From Bicyclus anynana (lineage: Eukaryota; Arthropoda; Insecta; Lepidoptera; Nymphalidae), in assembly GCF_947172395.1 (NCBI RefSeq), contig NC_069098.1, positions 4,333,001-4,397,000 on the forward strand: 64,000 nucleotides of DNA, written 5' to 3'. The notes under the pieces are model-generated. The model made no database searches, was not told the DNA's origin, and was given only the letters and a program-made list of their open reading frames with translations. Made by a program: the position numbers and the translations under genes. Shown here one piece after another: positions 55,551 through 64,000 of the stretch (position 1 is the stretch's first letter; every line of letters begins with the position of its first letter).

Positions 55551-55567
55551 TGGTCCTTCGAGCCGGA
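55551..55567 (+). promoter_or_regulatory. Primer-binding site, tRNA-Tyr type
   Basis: TGGTCCTTCGAGCCGGA starts 5 bases after the 5' LTR. Its complement, TCCGGCTCGAAGGACCA, ends in CCA and matches, from memory, the 3' end of insect tRNA-Tyr, whose acceptor stem begins CCTTCGA. This is where minus-strand DNA synthesis would be primed. The match to a tRNA 3' end is seen directly; the tRNA identity is recalled and not searched. Confidence 0.85.
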
Positions 55568-56294
55568 TATTAAGTTTTCTTTATTCTATTTATTCGAATC
55601 ACCCCGCCATACACGTATTTTCTTATATTTTATAACCTAAAATCATTGCAATCGGAATTCGAATGACGCCATACCTATTGTTTCATTCTTTGTTCGTTCT
55701 TCGCATTCAAAGTTAAATTATATAGGTCAAGTTCTAGATGATCCATTTATTTCGTTAAAAACTGCATAATATAATAATAATAATTAGTGCCGCGTATATT
55801 TCGTTACTCATAAATAATAGGAAATATACTTAACTCATTCTAATAACCTAAGTATTCGTAAAAGTGATAATTTTTATTACGAAGTGAGGTACCTACCTAC
55901 CTTACTAATTTTCGTTAGTTTCGCCAGTTATTATTCGTTCCGTTCGTATTATTTTATCTTAAATATATCGTAATTGTTTGCAATTGTTCTATATACCTAC
56001 TCGAGGTGTATTGAATTAGTTCATTTTAGTTCGTTTTAGTTTTGAGAGTTCGTTGAGTGAAGTAAGTTCGATCGGATTCATGTAGCATTTATACCATACG
56101 ATACGATTACGACTCACGACATTGTTCGAAAATTTATGTTAATTTTTCATTTTGTTTTTTTTTATATTTGAGTTTTGTGTTTTCGTGTAGTAAGCCGTTC
56201 CGTAGTGGGCACGGCAGTGAATACGCCAAGTTCGGTCAATAAAAAATATTTTTATTCTTGAACTTTTTTATTTATTTATTAATTATTTTACAAT
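55568..56294 (+). other. Untranslated leader of the BEL/Pao element
   Basis: An AT-rich leader of about 730 bases between primer-binding site and Gag start, with no long open frame. It is probably where packaging and dimerisation signals lie, but I see no defined motif. Confidence 0.6.
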
Positions 56295-59200
56295 ATGACG
56301 GAATCAATTGAGCACGCTGCTTTAATGCATCGCAGAGGTTGCATCGAGCGCGAATTGAATACTATAATTGAGTTAGGTATGGAGGTAAACTCAGACGTGA
56401 ATTCTTATCGAAAATTTATGGTTTCTTGTATGGGACTCGCCCGTATACAGGACCAATTTGAACAAATTCAATCGTCTATTGAAACTTTGGAACTGGAAAG
56501 TACAAAGGTTTTGAAACCTGAACATAGCAATATTCGTTCGACTTTTAATGACTTAATTAGAGAAATTATGAGTATTAAATTCGGTTTAGAGGAATCTACT
56601 TCCGAACCAAAACCGGAAGTAAATCAAAATTTAAATTCAAATTATACTGCAGTAAAATTACCGCCTTTATCGGTACCACCTTTTTCCGGTGATTATAAAG
56701 AGTGGAATTCTTTTAGTGATTTGTTCTTATCATTAATCGATCGCAATAAAGATCTTTCAGATGTAGCTAAATTTCAATATTTATTATCGTATTGTCGTGG
56801 TGATGCTAGTAAATTGTTAAAAGGAATGTCGATTACCAGTAGTAATTATAGAAAAGCATGGGGCATTTTAGAATATAATTATAAAAATGAACGATTAATA
56901 GCAATGCAACATATGGACGCTTTATATAAACTTCCAAATTTAAATTCACCGTCCGCCTCTGGACTACGCACTATTCTTAGTGGGTTCTTAGAAAACATCG
57001 GTGCCTTAGATTCTATGGGTTTCCCTATTGAGGAGTGGGACTTCGTGTTATTTCACATGTTGTATAGAAAGTTGGATCAAGATACGCGACTTAATTTTGA
57101 TAAATCTATTGCAACAAATCAAGTGCCTCGCTTTAGTGAACTCCAAGAATTTTTAAATCGCGAAATAATCGCTTGGGAAAGTTCAAGGTCAACATCACGT
57201 TTTGATTCAACGCGTTTTTCAAAAAATCAAGATACAACTCGTGCTAAGTCCTCATTTGTCACTTCTCCGGAATCTAATACTTCAAATAATTTTAAATCAA
57301 AATCTGGTAATTCGGTCCAGTCAAATTCGACATGCGTGCTGTGTAAACGTGGTTCGCATTCTTTATTTTCGTGTAATTCGTTCAAGCAGAAAAAACCCTA
57401 CGACCGTTTTAGATTCGCAAAAGAAAATGGTCTCTGTTTGAAATGTCTTAAGCCCATGCATGATCTTATAGACACATGCGCAAAAATTCGTTGTTCAGTG
57501 TGTGATGCTTCTCATCATTGTTCCATGTTACATTTCGCAAATAATTCAAAAACTACATCTGAAGATCTATCGAAATCAGAACTACCCTCAAATGAGTCAA
57601 CTAATGTCGTCTCTCTGTATTCGACAGATGTTACTTCAAATCGCAGTATGGTCTTAATTTCAACCGCTCTAATTTTAATTCGCGATTCTTCGGGCAAATT
57701 TATTCGTGCTCGAGCTCTTATCGATCCAGGTTCTGAAGCTTCTTTTATTACTGAAGATCTGGTTACTCGTCTTGGTTTAACTCGTCGTAAGTTAGGTACA
57801 CCTATTCAAGGAATCGGTGATTTGACTACTTGTTCAAAGGGATTCGTAACGACCGTAGTTAAATCACACACCGCTTTAGGATTAGAATTTACTCTTCGCG
57901 CATTAATTCTAAAAAATATAACATCCGCTAAACCGTCAAATTTTATTGAGACAAAATCGTGGTCTCATATAAAACATTTACATTTAGCGGATCCAAATTT
58001 CAATTCGCCTTCATCTGTAGACATCTTGCTCGGAGGAGATGTCTATGATGATATTTTCGTCGGAGAAATTATTCGTGGGCCTATTGGTACACCAATAGCC
58101 ATTTCTAGTTCGCTTGGTTGGCTTCTTATCGGAAAAGTCGACCTTAAATTCGTTCGTAATCATGATTCGCATAAAATGATTTCGTCTTTCGTCGTCTCAG
58201 ATCAAGAAAACAGTCTTGATAATTTAATTCGTAAATTCTGGGAAATAGAGTCTGTTCCAGAAAAAGTAGTCCTATCGCCTGATGATCAGCGATGTGAAGA
58301 AATATTCGTTCAGTCTCACAAGCGCTTGACATGTGGTAGGTTCATCGTATCACTTCCATTTCGGGAAGGGGAACCATCACTTGGTGATTCGCGTTCGATA
58401 GCGATGAAACGCTTACTTTCGATGGAGCGTCGTTTTGCTCGCGATGATCAGTTTCGTAATTTATATTTCGATTTTATGGAAGATTATCTTAAATCTGGCC
58501 ATATGGAACTTGTCCAAAGTGATATTCGACAGCCCCACTACTTCATACCTCACCATGGAGTTGTGAGGCCTTCTAGCTCAACCACTAAACTGAGGGTTGT
58601 TTTCGATGCATCGGCTGCGACTCACCAAGGATCGTTAAATGATACTCAACTGATAGGTCCGAAGTTGCAGAACGATGTTGGAGAACTGCTTTGTGGTTTT
58701 CGTTTTCATCAAGTCGCCTTTACTGCTGATATACGTCAAATGTATAGACAAATTCTCTTAGATGAAAAACATCAAAATTATCAGCTAATATTATGGCGTA
58801 CAGACCCTTCCGTTGAGCCTCAAGTTTTTAGACTGAAAACAGTGACTTACGGGCTCTCGTCGTCACCGTTTTTAGCGATTCGTGTTCTTCAGCAACTAGC
58901 TATCGATCATCAATCCGAATTTCCGGAAGCTGCTGAAGTTATTCGTCACTCTACTTATATGGACGATGTTTTAAGTGGTTCTGATTCGGTGGAATCCGCT
59001 ATTCATCTCCAAAATCAACTTTTTGAACTTCTAAAAAGAGGTGGATTTGAACTTCGTAAGTGGTGCTCGAACAGCCCCTTGTTTTTACAACGTCTTTCTG
59101 ATGAAGTAAAGGAGGTGGAGTCTTCAACAGTTTCCCTTGATGAAGACAGTTCAATTAAAGTTTTAGGCCTAGCGTGGCAGCCCCTGAAGGATGTGTTTGT

Positions 59201-60209
59201 ATATCACGTAGAGCCTCTGCACGATAAAGTAACAAAACGTGTAATTTTGTCCGAAATTGCTCGCATTTTTGATCCTGTCGGGTTTCTAAGTCCAGTCATT
59301 GTTGCTGCCAAGATTCTTATTCAAGAACTTTGGTTAGCAGGCGTTGACTGGGATGCAGAGGTTCCAATTCACATTCAACGTAAGTGGCTTCGTATAGTTT
59401 CAGAATTTCCAAAACTATCCACTATCCACATTCCTCGTTTCGTTCCATCCTCAACTGATTGTTGTGTTGAGCTTCATGGATTTTGTGATAGCTCAGAAGC
59501 TGCTTACGCAGCAGTTATATATATTAGAGTTGTACATCCAGATCAAAATGTATCTGTTCATATTTTAGCAGGTAAATCTCGAGTGGCTCCTTTGAAAAGA
59601 TTATCTTTGCCTAGATTAGAAGTATGCGCTGCAAATTTCTTACCTTCGTTGTTTAAATTTATTCGTAAGTCGATAAAGTCCAAGGTGCCAATCGCTCCGG
59701 AGGTAGCTTGGACCGATTCAAGTTTTGTTTTATGTTCGTTACGGGCTGCTCCCCATAACTGGTCTACATATGTAGCAAATCGCGTCGTTTCGATTCTTAA
59801 TATAGTATCTCCAGATAAATGGAGACACGTTCGTTTATTTGAGAACCCAGCGGATTTCGCGTCGGAAATTAAAATTTACAAACTGTGGTGGTTCGGACCA
59901 CAGAGGTTTTCGCGTTGGCAGTTAATTCAAAATTTAATCCAAATTCACTGGAAGCAATGGCACATCCAATACTTGCATACGTTTCGGCAGCGAAATAAAT
60001 GGACTAAGAACTTCGAAAATCTTCAAATCAGTACACTAGTTCATATAAACTATCCAAACGTACCTCCATTTCAATGGAAGTTAGGCCGGGTTCATAAAGT
60101 GAATCCTAAAGATGGTGTCATTCGTTCCGTCACTGTTAAAACTGAATACGGTTTCTTGAAACGACCAGTTCATAGGTTGTCTCCGTTACCTATATCAGAT
60201 TCAGATTAA
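56295..60209 (+). CDS. BEL/Pao Gag-Pol polyprotein, integrase core deleted in frame
   Basis: One open frame of 1304 residues without stop or frameshift. Residues about 120-295 are the DUF1759-like Gag region (KLPPLSVPPFSGDYKEW). Zinc knuckle 1 is C347, C350, H355, C360; a second (C381, C384, H389, C395) and a C400/C403/H408 cluster follow. The retropepsin-like protease has its active site in ALIDPGSEASFI (D477), with DPG where DSG or DTG is commoner. The reverse transcriptase spans about 740-930, with aspartates D812 and D890/D891 in YMDDVL (888-893). The Pao-type A17/RNase H region spans about 980-1190, with D1065, E1109 and D1141. NPADFAS (1184-1190) and LWWFGPQ (1197-1203), which normally precede integrase, run straight into SRWQLIQ and the C-terminal DUF5641-like domain (about 1206-1299, LGRVHKVNPKDG, KRPVHRLSPLP). 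The HHCC zinc-binding and DDE core domains are absent, an estimated loss of 400-450 residues. The first ATG of the frame is taken as start. Confidence 0.93.
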   Translation: MTESIEHAALMHRRGCIERELNTIIELGMEVNSDVNSYRKFMVSCMGLARIQDQFEQIQSSIETLELESTKVLKPEHSNIRSTFNDLIREIMSIKFGLEESTSEPKPEVNQNLNSNYTAVKLPPLSVPPFSGDYKEWNSFSDLFLSLIDRNKDLSDVAKFQYLLSYCRGDASKLLKGMSITSSNYRKAWGILEYNYKNERLIAMQHMDALYKLPNLNSPSASGLRTILSGFLENIGALDSMGFPIEEWDFVLFHMLYRKLDQDTRLNFDKSIATNQVPRFSELQEFLNREIIAWESSRSTSRFDSTRFSKNQDTTRAKSSFVTSPESNTSNNFKSKSGNSVQSNSTCVLCKRGSHSLFSCNSFKQKKPYDRFRFAKENGLCLKCLKPMHDLIDTCAKIRCSVCDASHHCSMLHFANNSKTTSEDLSKSELPSNESTNVVSLYSTDVTSNRSMVLISTALILIRDSSGKFIRARALIDPGSEASFITEDLVTRLGLTRRKLGTPIQGIGDLTTCSKGFVTTVVKSHTALGLEFTLRALILKNITSAKPSNFIETKSWSHIKHLHLADPNFNSPSSVDILLGGDVYDDIFVGEIIRGPIGTPIAISSSLGWLLIGKVDLKFVRNHDSHKMISSFVVSDQENSLDNLIRKFWEIESVPEKVVLSPDDQRCEEIFVQSHKRLTCGRFIVSLPFREGEPSLGDSRSIAMKRLLSMERRFARDDQFRNLYFDFMEDYLKSGHMELVQSDIRQPHYFIPHHGVVRPSSSTTKLRVVFDASAATHQGSLNDTQLIGPKLQNDVGELLCGFRFHQVAFTADIRQMYRQILLDEKHQNYQLILWRTDPSVEPQVFRLKTVTYGLSSSPFLAIRVLQQLAIDHQSEFPEAAEVIRHSTYMDDVLSGSDSVESAIHLQNQLFELLKRGGFELRKWCSNSPLFLQRLSDEVKEVESSTVSLDEDSSIKVLGLAWQPLKDVFVYHVEPLHDKVTKRVILSEIARIFDPVGFLSPVIVAAKILIQELWLAGVDWDAEVPIHIQRKWLRIVSEFPKLSTIHIPRFVPSSTDCCVELHGFCDSSEAAYAAVIYIRVVHPDQNVSVHILAGKSRVAPLKRLSLPRLEVCAANFLPSLFKFIRKSIKSKVPIAPEVAWTDSSFVLCSLRAAPHNWSTYVANRVVSILNIVSPDKWRHVRLFENPADFASEIKIYKLWWFGPQRFSRWQLIQNLIQIHWKQWHIQYLHTFRQRNKWTKNFENLQISTLVHINYPNVPPFQWKLGRVHKVNPKDGVIRSVTVKTEYGFLKRPVHRLSPLPISDSD

Positions 60210-60389
60210 TTCCATTAGTTTACTTTATTTAGCTTCATAGTTTTAGGTTCTTATTCATTCTTATTTCGTTTTCTTATATAACTCAGTTTCTATTTTTATA
60301 TAATCATTTTAATTTTTTTTTTTTTTTTTTTTTTCTCCAATTTCATTCATTATTAAGCTGGGTTAAAATTCCATTTTAACGGTGGGCGG
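60210..60389 (+). other. 3' untranslated segment and polypurine tract of the BEL/Pao element
   Basis: Short segment after the stop codon, with a run of about 24 T at 60310-60333. It ends in GGTGGGCGG immediately before the 3' LTR, the likely (imperfect) plus-strand primer. The T run is an unusual homopolymer for such a young element. Confidence 0.6.
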
Positions 60390-60937
60390 TGTTCGTAAAT
60401 ATTCGATTAATTCGGAGTTCGAAAATTCCTCAATTTTGGTGGGTACTTTTGTCGCCGATGTTGAGGGTATTCGACAGACTGCCTCACCGCGGTCGGAGCT
60501 GTGAGCGCCAGGCCGTCAGTCGCTCGCGATTTGTATTGTCGACCTTTCGCCTATTCGTCGGACATTTTTTCGCTTTGTAATCGCTGCCCGTTTATTCGGA
60601 ACGGGCGTTCAATTCGGGTGACAATATAATCATCGATATTATTTATTATTTGACTTTGTTCGATATCGTGATAAAGAGACACGGTGTAAAAAGGCCGCGG
60701 CCAAGTGCGTGTGCGCGTCATCAACACGTGTCGGCGTGGGAGCTGGACTCCAGCAGCTGGGCAGCAGAAGATCATCGAAAGGTAGGTGGTTTGTTAGAAT
60801 TACCTTTCGTATCGGTGATAGGAGCCTGCCCATTAGAATAGAGGAAACCTTCGAATAAACTCCCTCCACCAGCACAATACATTCGTTACGTAAAATACAG
60901 TCCACTAAAATCACTCCCCGGGGGAATCTCCCCCACA
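60390..60937 (+). repeat. 3' LTR of the BEL/Pao element
   Basis: A 548-bp direct copy of the 5' LTR at a constant offset of 5392 bases, with one substitution (60709). It carries the AATAAA at 60854-60859 that would end the genomic transcript. The following TATTG is the target duplication. Confidence 0.95.
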
Positions 60938-60942
60938 TATTG
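60938..60942. repeat. Target-site duplication, right (TATTG)
   Basis: Exact copy of the five bases upstream of the 5' LTR. Its preservation rules out large rearrangement between the element ends since insertion. Confidence 0.9.
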
Positions 60943-61595
60943 TTTAAGTTTTTATGGATGTAGGTTGTAGGACTAATTCGAATTTTCAAATGTTTTTTTT
61001 TTAAACATAGGCTGACAAATACAGCCTGCATACAGTCGCGTGATAAGGTTTTTAACTTTGCACTAATAAGTTAAAATTGGAAAATTCCTTGCTCAACTAT
61101 GTATTTTGTGGTATCAGCATAAGTTTGTATTGAGTCCTTAGGCAGTGCATTTTTGCATATATGAAGTGCACTGCATGAGGTAGGTCTGGCTATGCAAGCT
61201 CTTAGTTCATGTGTAACCTTCAGCCTCCAGTGAATGCTAGTTGGAAAGCTTTGTGCAGTGCCTCAGTCACGCGAAGGCTTCCACTTCATGTAATATTACT
61301 GGAGTGGCGCGGCGTGCGTCCTTCAAAGCCTTTGTAGCTTTTTTTATCGCAGCCATCTTAAATCGTGAGTTATTAAAATTGTTTTAAAACCAAGGTCGTT
61401 ATTAAAGTTGCTGGAAAATGTTTTCATTTACAAAACGGTTATAGTTAACTAATGAATTCACATGACTTTGTTCGTCGAAATTATAACGTATTTTCATACA
61501 CACTTCAATTGACATAATATTTTTAAATGATAAAGAACTCAATAAGAAATTTTAGCTAATTTATCTAAATAAACCATTCATGAAGCCCACGCCGA
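60943..61595. other. Non-coding DNA, nothing recognised
   Basis: No open frame or repeat match within the window. This was the sequence next to the pre-insertion target site. Confidence 0.4.
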
Positions 61596-61598
61596 TAT

Positions 61599-61903
61599 GA
61601 GCCGTGATAGCTCAGTGGATATGACCTCTGCCTCCAATTCCGGAGGGTGCGGGTTCGGATCCGGTCCGGGGCATGCACCTCCAACTTTTCAGTTGTGTGC
61701 ATTTTAAGAAATTAAATATCACGTGTCTCAAAACGGTGAAGGAAAACATCGTGAGGAAACCTGCATACCAGAGAATTATCTTAATTCTCTGCGTGTGTGA
61801 AGTCTGCCAATCCGCATTGGGCCAGTGTGGTGGACTATTGGCCTAACCCCTCTCATTCTGAGAGGAGACTCGAGCTTAGCAGTGAGCCGAATATGGGTTG
61901 ATG
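61599..61903 (+). mobile_element. tRNA-headed SINE, type 1, best preserved copy
   Basis: GAGCCGTGATAGCTCAGTGG (box A side), GGGTTCGGATCCGGTCCGGG (box B), GGCATGCACCTCCAACTTTT, GGAAAACATCGTGAGGAAAC, CCTCTCATTCTGAGAGGAGA, GAGCCGAATATGGGTTGATG. About 305 bp. Taken as the reference copy for the type 1 entries. Confidence 0.9.
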
Positions 61904-62030
61904 ACGAAGCCCAGCAGAATAGTCGCAAGAATACTGGATGCATCTCTGCGTTGGATAGCCAGGCTGATGCTTTGAGCAGGAAATGAGCCAGCCCTTCTGT
62001 CAACAAACGAGGCAATTAGCCGCGGTAATA
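61903..62030 (-). pseudogene. LINE C-terminal fragment, copy 2
   Basis: Minus-strand frame reads DRRAGSFPAQSISLAIQRRD and ASSILATI, matching 12771-12870. It abuts the 3' end of the SINE at 61599-61903, a likely nested or shared-breakpoint arrangement. Confidence 0.6.
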
Positions 62031-62950
62031 ATGTGTCCGATTTTTTCACTGCGACTCAAAGTTCAAAACTCTTTACGGCACAAGCAAGCTGAAAACGCGA
62101 CAGTAGTTTTCTTTTATAATATAGAGTTTCAATAAGAAAGGGTTTTTGAAAAACATGGGAAACGGTCTAAGAAAGATTTTAAAGATAGTAAGCACCAGGT
62201 TTTCAATGCAGGCAAACCCTGGACGTTTGCTATTACATTAAAAATGTCAGTTAAAGAGACTGTCGATAGTAGTAAAAACTTAAAATTTTTAGTATTAAAA
62301 TTTGAATTTTTATCAAATTTGATTTTTGGCTGTACGCATATAGGTGACGCGAACGCACGAGATTTCACCCATCCAAAAAGTGTCTAAGGCCCACAACACA
62401 CTGTGCGGGTGACGACTCATAAGATTTTCCCCTATATGAAAGTGCCTAACAGGGCTAAAGAATTTTTCATTTAAAAATATTGTAGAAAATACTTTAAATT
62501 TTCTGTAGTTTCTTTGTTAAACAATTTGGATTTGGCACCAACTTCCGTACTGCAGACAAGGTCGCATTTATTAGCCGCATTTAATTCAAATCGTTGCTTT
62601 ACAAAAACTTGGCCACCAAGTTGGCAATTGGCTTAGATTGAGCCAAGTCGAGTCAAACCCCTGAATAAAGTATTGGGCGCCATTGAAAGAACCGTAATGG
62701 CTCGTGACCCCATTCCGTTTGCCGAGGTGGCGGTAATTTGTTCGACTTTATTAAGTTAGTAGCTGCTTGGTACAAATGTATTGTCACGTTTTCATTACGA
62801 GCTGGTACTTGTTATTGATTGGGTTCCTCAATAAATAATGAACTGAGGAATAACTTACCTTGCAGTTATATACATTTTATAGTAGGTAATGCTGGCTTGC
62901 GCATATTTATTGCCAGCCTATTTTAACGATCTGTTTTAAGGTCAGGCCTT
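62031..62950. other. Non-coding DNA; GC-richer non-repetitive patch 62530-62760
   Basis: No repeat match within the window. The patch (GACAAGGTCGCATTTATTAG, GTTTGCCGAGGTGGCGGTAA) might be conserved non-coding DNA. The 79-codon frame at 62129-62368 (minus) is unrecognised. Confidence 0.35.
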
Positions 62951-62959
62951 CTTTGTTTG

Positions 62960-63250
62960 TACTCTCATTCTGAGAAGAGACTCGAGCTCAGCGGTGAGAG
63001 GGTTAGGCCAATAGTCCACCACGCTGGCGCAATGCGGATTGGCAAACTTCACACAAGTAGAGAATTAGGAAAATTCTCTGGTATGCAGGTTTCCTCACGA
63101 TGTTTTTTCTTCACCGTATAAGACACGTGATATTTAATTTCTTAAAATGCACACAACTGAAAAGTTGGAGGTGCATACACTGGACCTGGATTCGAACCTA
63201 TACCCACCGCAATCGGAGGCAGAGGTGAAATCTACTGGGCTACTGGGTTT
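62960..63250 (-). mobile_element. SINE type 1 with inverted 3' end
   Basis: The body 63000-63250 is the reversed SINE (GGTTAGGCCAATAGTCCACC to GGGCTACTGGG), but the first 40 bases (CTCATTCTGAGAAGAGACTC) are the SINE 3' segment in plus orientation. The junction lies at about 62998. Confidence 0.8.
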
Positions 63251-63445
63251 CTTATAGCAAAGGGGATATGAAGTTTAGACCCACTTTAGTCATTAGAAAC
63301 TTGCGTCGGAAAGGATTTTCCTATTTTATGAAAATTGTGCATACCCTAGTTGAATATCTTGTCCACACCACTGGTAGTAGGTAGGTACCTATATGTATAG
63401 GTAATATTAGGTTCTTCGTTCGGTTGGAAATCTACAACATATATA

Positions 63446-63659
63446 TCTATACTAATATTGTATGTAAACTATAAATATTATAAAGCTGAAGACTTAATTT
63501 GTTTGTTTGTTTGAAAGCGCTAATCTCAGGAAATACTGGTCCGACTTGAAAAACTGTTTCAGTGTTATATAGCCCATTTATTGAGGAAGGCTATAGGCTA
63601 TATATTATCTCCGTATTCCTACGGGAACCACGCGGGTGAAACCGTTCGGCATCAGCTAG
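63446..63659 (+). mobile_element. Helitron-type element, family A, with 5' duplication
   Basis: TCTATACTAATATTGTATGT, then about 20 bases before a second AATATTATAAAGCTGAAGA, TCAGGAAATACTGGTCCGAC, GGCTATAGGCTATATATTAT, CACGCGGGTGAAACCG, CTAG at 63656-63659. Complete ends, A/T flanks. Confidence 0.8.
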
Positions 63660-63949
63660 TAGCGCATAAATTCCAATAGAACCAGTCCCTTATTTGTTTA
63701 AAATATTCTAAGCATCCACTCGGCCTGTCACCCGGGAAGGTAAAGTTACTAACGAGCTATCCAGCCTAGCTCCTATCTTTACTTACATCTAGACTAGACC
63801 GTTCCCACGCATCGCACTACTCGGAATTGGATTGACATAACCGATTGATAGGCTGATCAATTGATCATGTGACCTGTTGATAACGAATGTAATTCTCTTG
63901 CATTTTAAATTATTAGTCATCCTCAATGTCAATCCATTTTTGGCGCATT

Positions 63950-64000
63950 GTTTAGCACGAGTCTCTTCTTAGGGTTAGGCTTAATAGTCCACCACGCTAG
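63950..64000 (-). mobile_element. SINE type 1, cut by window edge
   Basis: TTGTTTAGCACGAGTCTC, AGGGTTAGGCTTAATAGTCC, ACCACGCTAG: the reversed 3' part continuing past the right end. Confidence 0.7.

Larger units (their letters stand above)
54998..60937 (+). mobile_element. Full-length BEL/Pao LTR retrotransposon lacking integrase core
   Basis: A 5940-bp element bounded by two 548-bp direct LTRs (TG...CA) and flanked on both sides by the same 5 bases, TATTG (54993-54997 and 60938-60942). A 4-6 bp duplication is usual for BEL/Pao. Inside, in order: a tRNA-Tyr-type primer-binding site, a leader of about 750 bases, one long Gag-Pol frame and a short purine-rich tract before the 3' LTR. The LTRs differ at one site (A at 55317, G at 60709), so insertion was recent. 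The polyprotein is open throughout but has no integrase core, which makes this copy non-autonomous for integration. It sits among older SINE, LINE and inverted-repeat elements. Family assignment rests on recognisable BEL/Pao domains. Confidence 0.95.

Noticed and set aside
57202..58332. Additional ORFs inside the BEL/Pao Gag-Pol region
   Set aside because: Out-of-frame or antisense shadows of the 1304-codon frame.
60943..61595. Displaced integrase of the BEL element downstream
   Set aside because: The element ends at 60937 with an intact target duplication, and no integrase-like frame lies in the flank.

Overview
This is an AT-rich animal nuclear window, almost certainly from a moth or butterfly (Lepidoptera). 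The case rests on the interspersed repeats: tRNA-headed SINEs whose 3' part reads CTCATTCTGAGAGGAGAC and ends in ATG/ATT triplets, Helitron-type elements starting TCTATACTAATATTATAAA and ending in a GC-rich hairpin plus CTAG, and RTE-type LINE tails. The first SINE resembles the family called Metulj in Heliconius, which leans towards a butterfly, but I cannot fix the species. I found no confident host protein-coding exon, no functional tRNA or rRNA gene and no CRISPR array. The window reads as intergenic or deep intronic DNA heavily colonised by transposable elements.

The one intact coding feature is a young BEL/Pao LTR retrotransposon at 54998-60937. It has 548-bp LTRs of the TG...CA type that differ at a single base, a 5-bp target-site duplication (TATTG), a primer-binding site matching the 3' end of tRNA-Tyr, and one uninterrupted 1304-residue Gag-Pol reading frame. 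Gag with zinc knuckles, the aspartic protease, reverse transcriptase (YMDD) and RNase H are all present. The frame then passes directly from the RNase H tether (NPAD, LWWFGPQ) into the C-terminal DUF5641-like domain. The zinc-binding and catalytic core domains of the integrase are missing, with the frame preserved. This is therefore a recently mobilised, integrase-less copy that presumably borrowed integrase from a complete relative.

Region by region: 1-9500 is mostly AT-rich DNA with Helitron fragments, a fold-back element at 2.5 kb and a THAP-like start fragment at 6 kb. 10-16.8 kb holds the first full SINEs, a 350-bp fold-back element, and an RTE tail with an internal tandem duplication. 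16.8-25.6 kb has a hAT-type miniature element with a clear 8-bp duplication, two adjacent hairpins, and further SINE, LINE and Helitron pieces. 25.6-44 kb has several complete Helitron-type elements, a three-copy unclassified repeat (29.7, 37.6 and 43.8 kb), two local tandem duplications and a 22-base G run. 44-49.6 kb is poor in recognisable features. 49.6-64 kb is a dense pile-up of elements: SINEs, back-to-back Helitrons, a long hairpin element, a TA-flanked inverted-repeat element with another palindrome inside it, the BEL element, and more SINEs up to the right edge.

The elements interact as a mobile-DNA community, not as a cellular pathway. SINEs depend on LINE machinery, the miniature elements on transposases encoded elsewhere, and the integrase-less BEL copy on a complete BEL relative. 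All family assignments come from recognising sequence by eye, without database searches.
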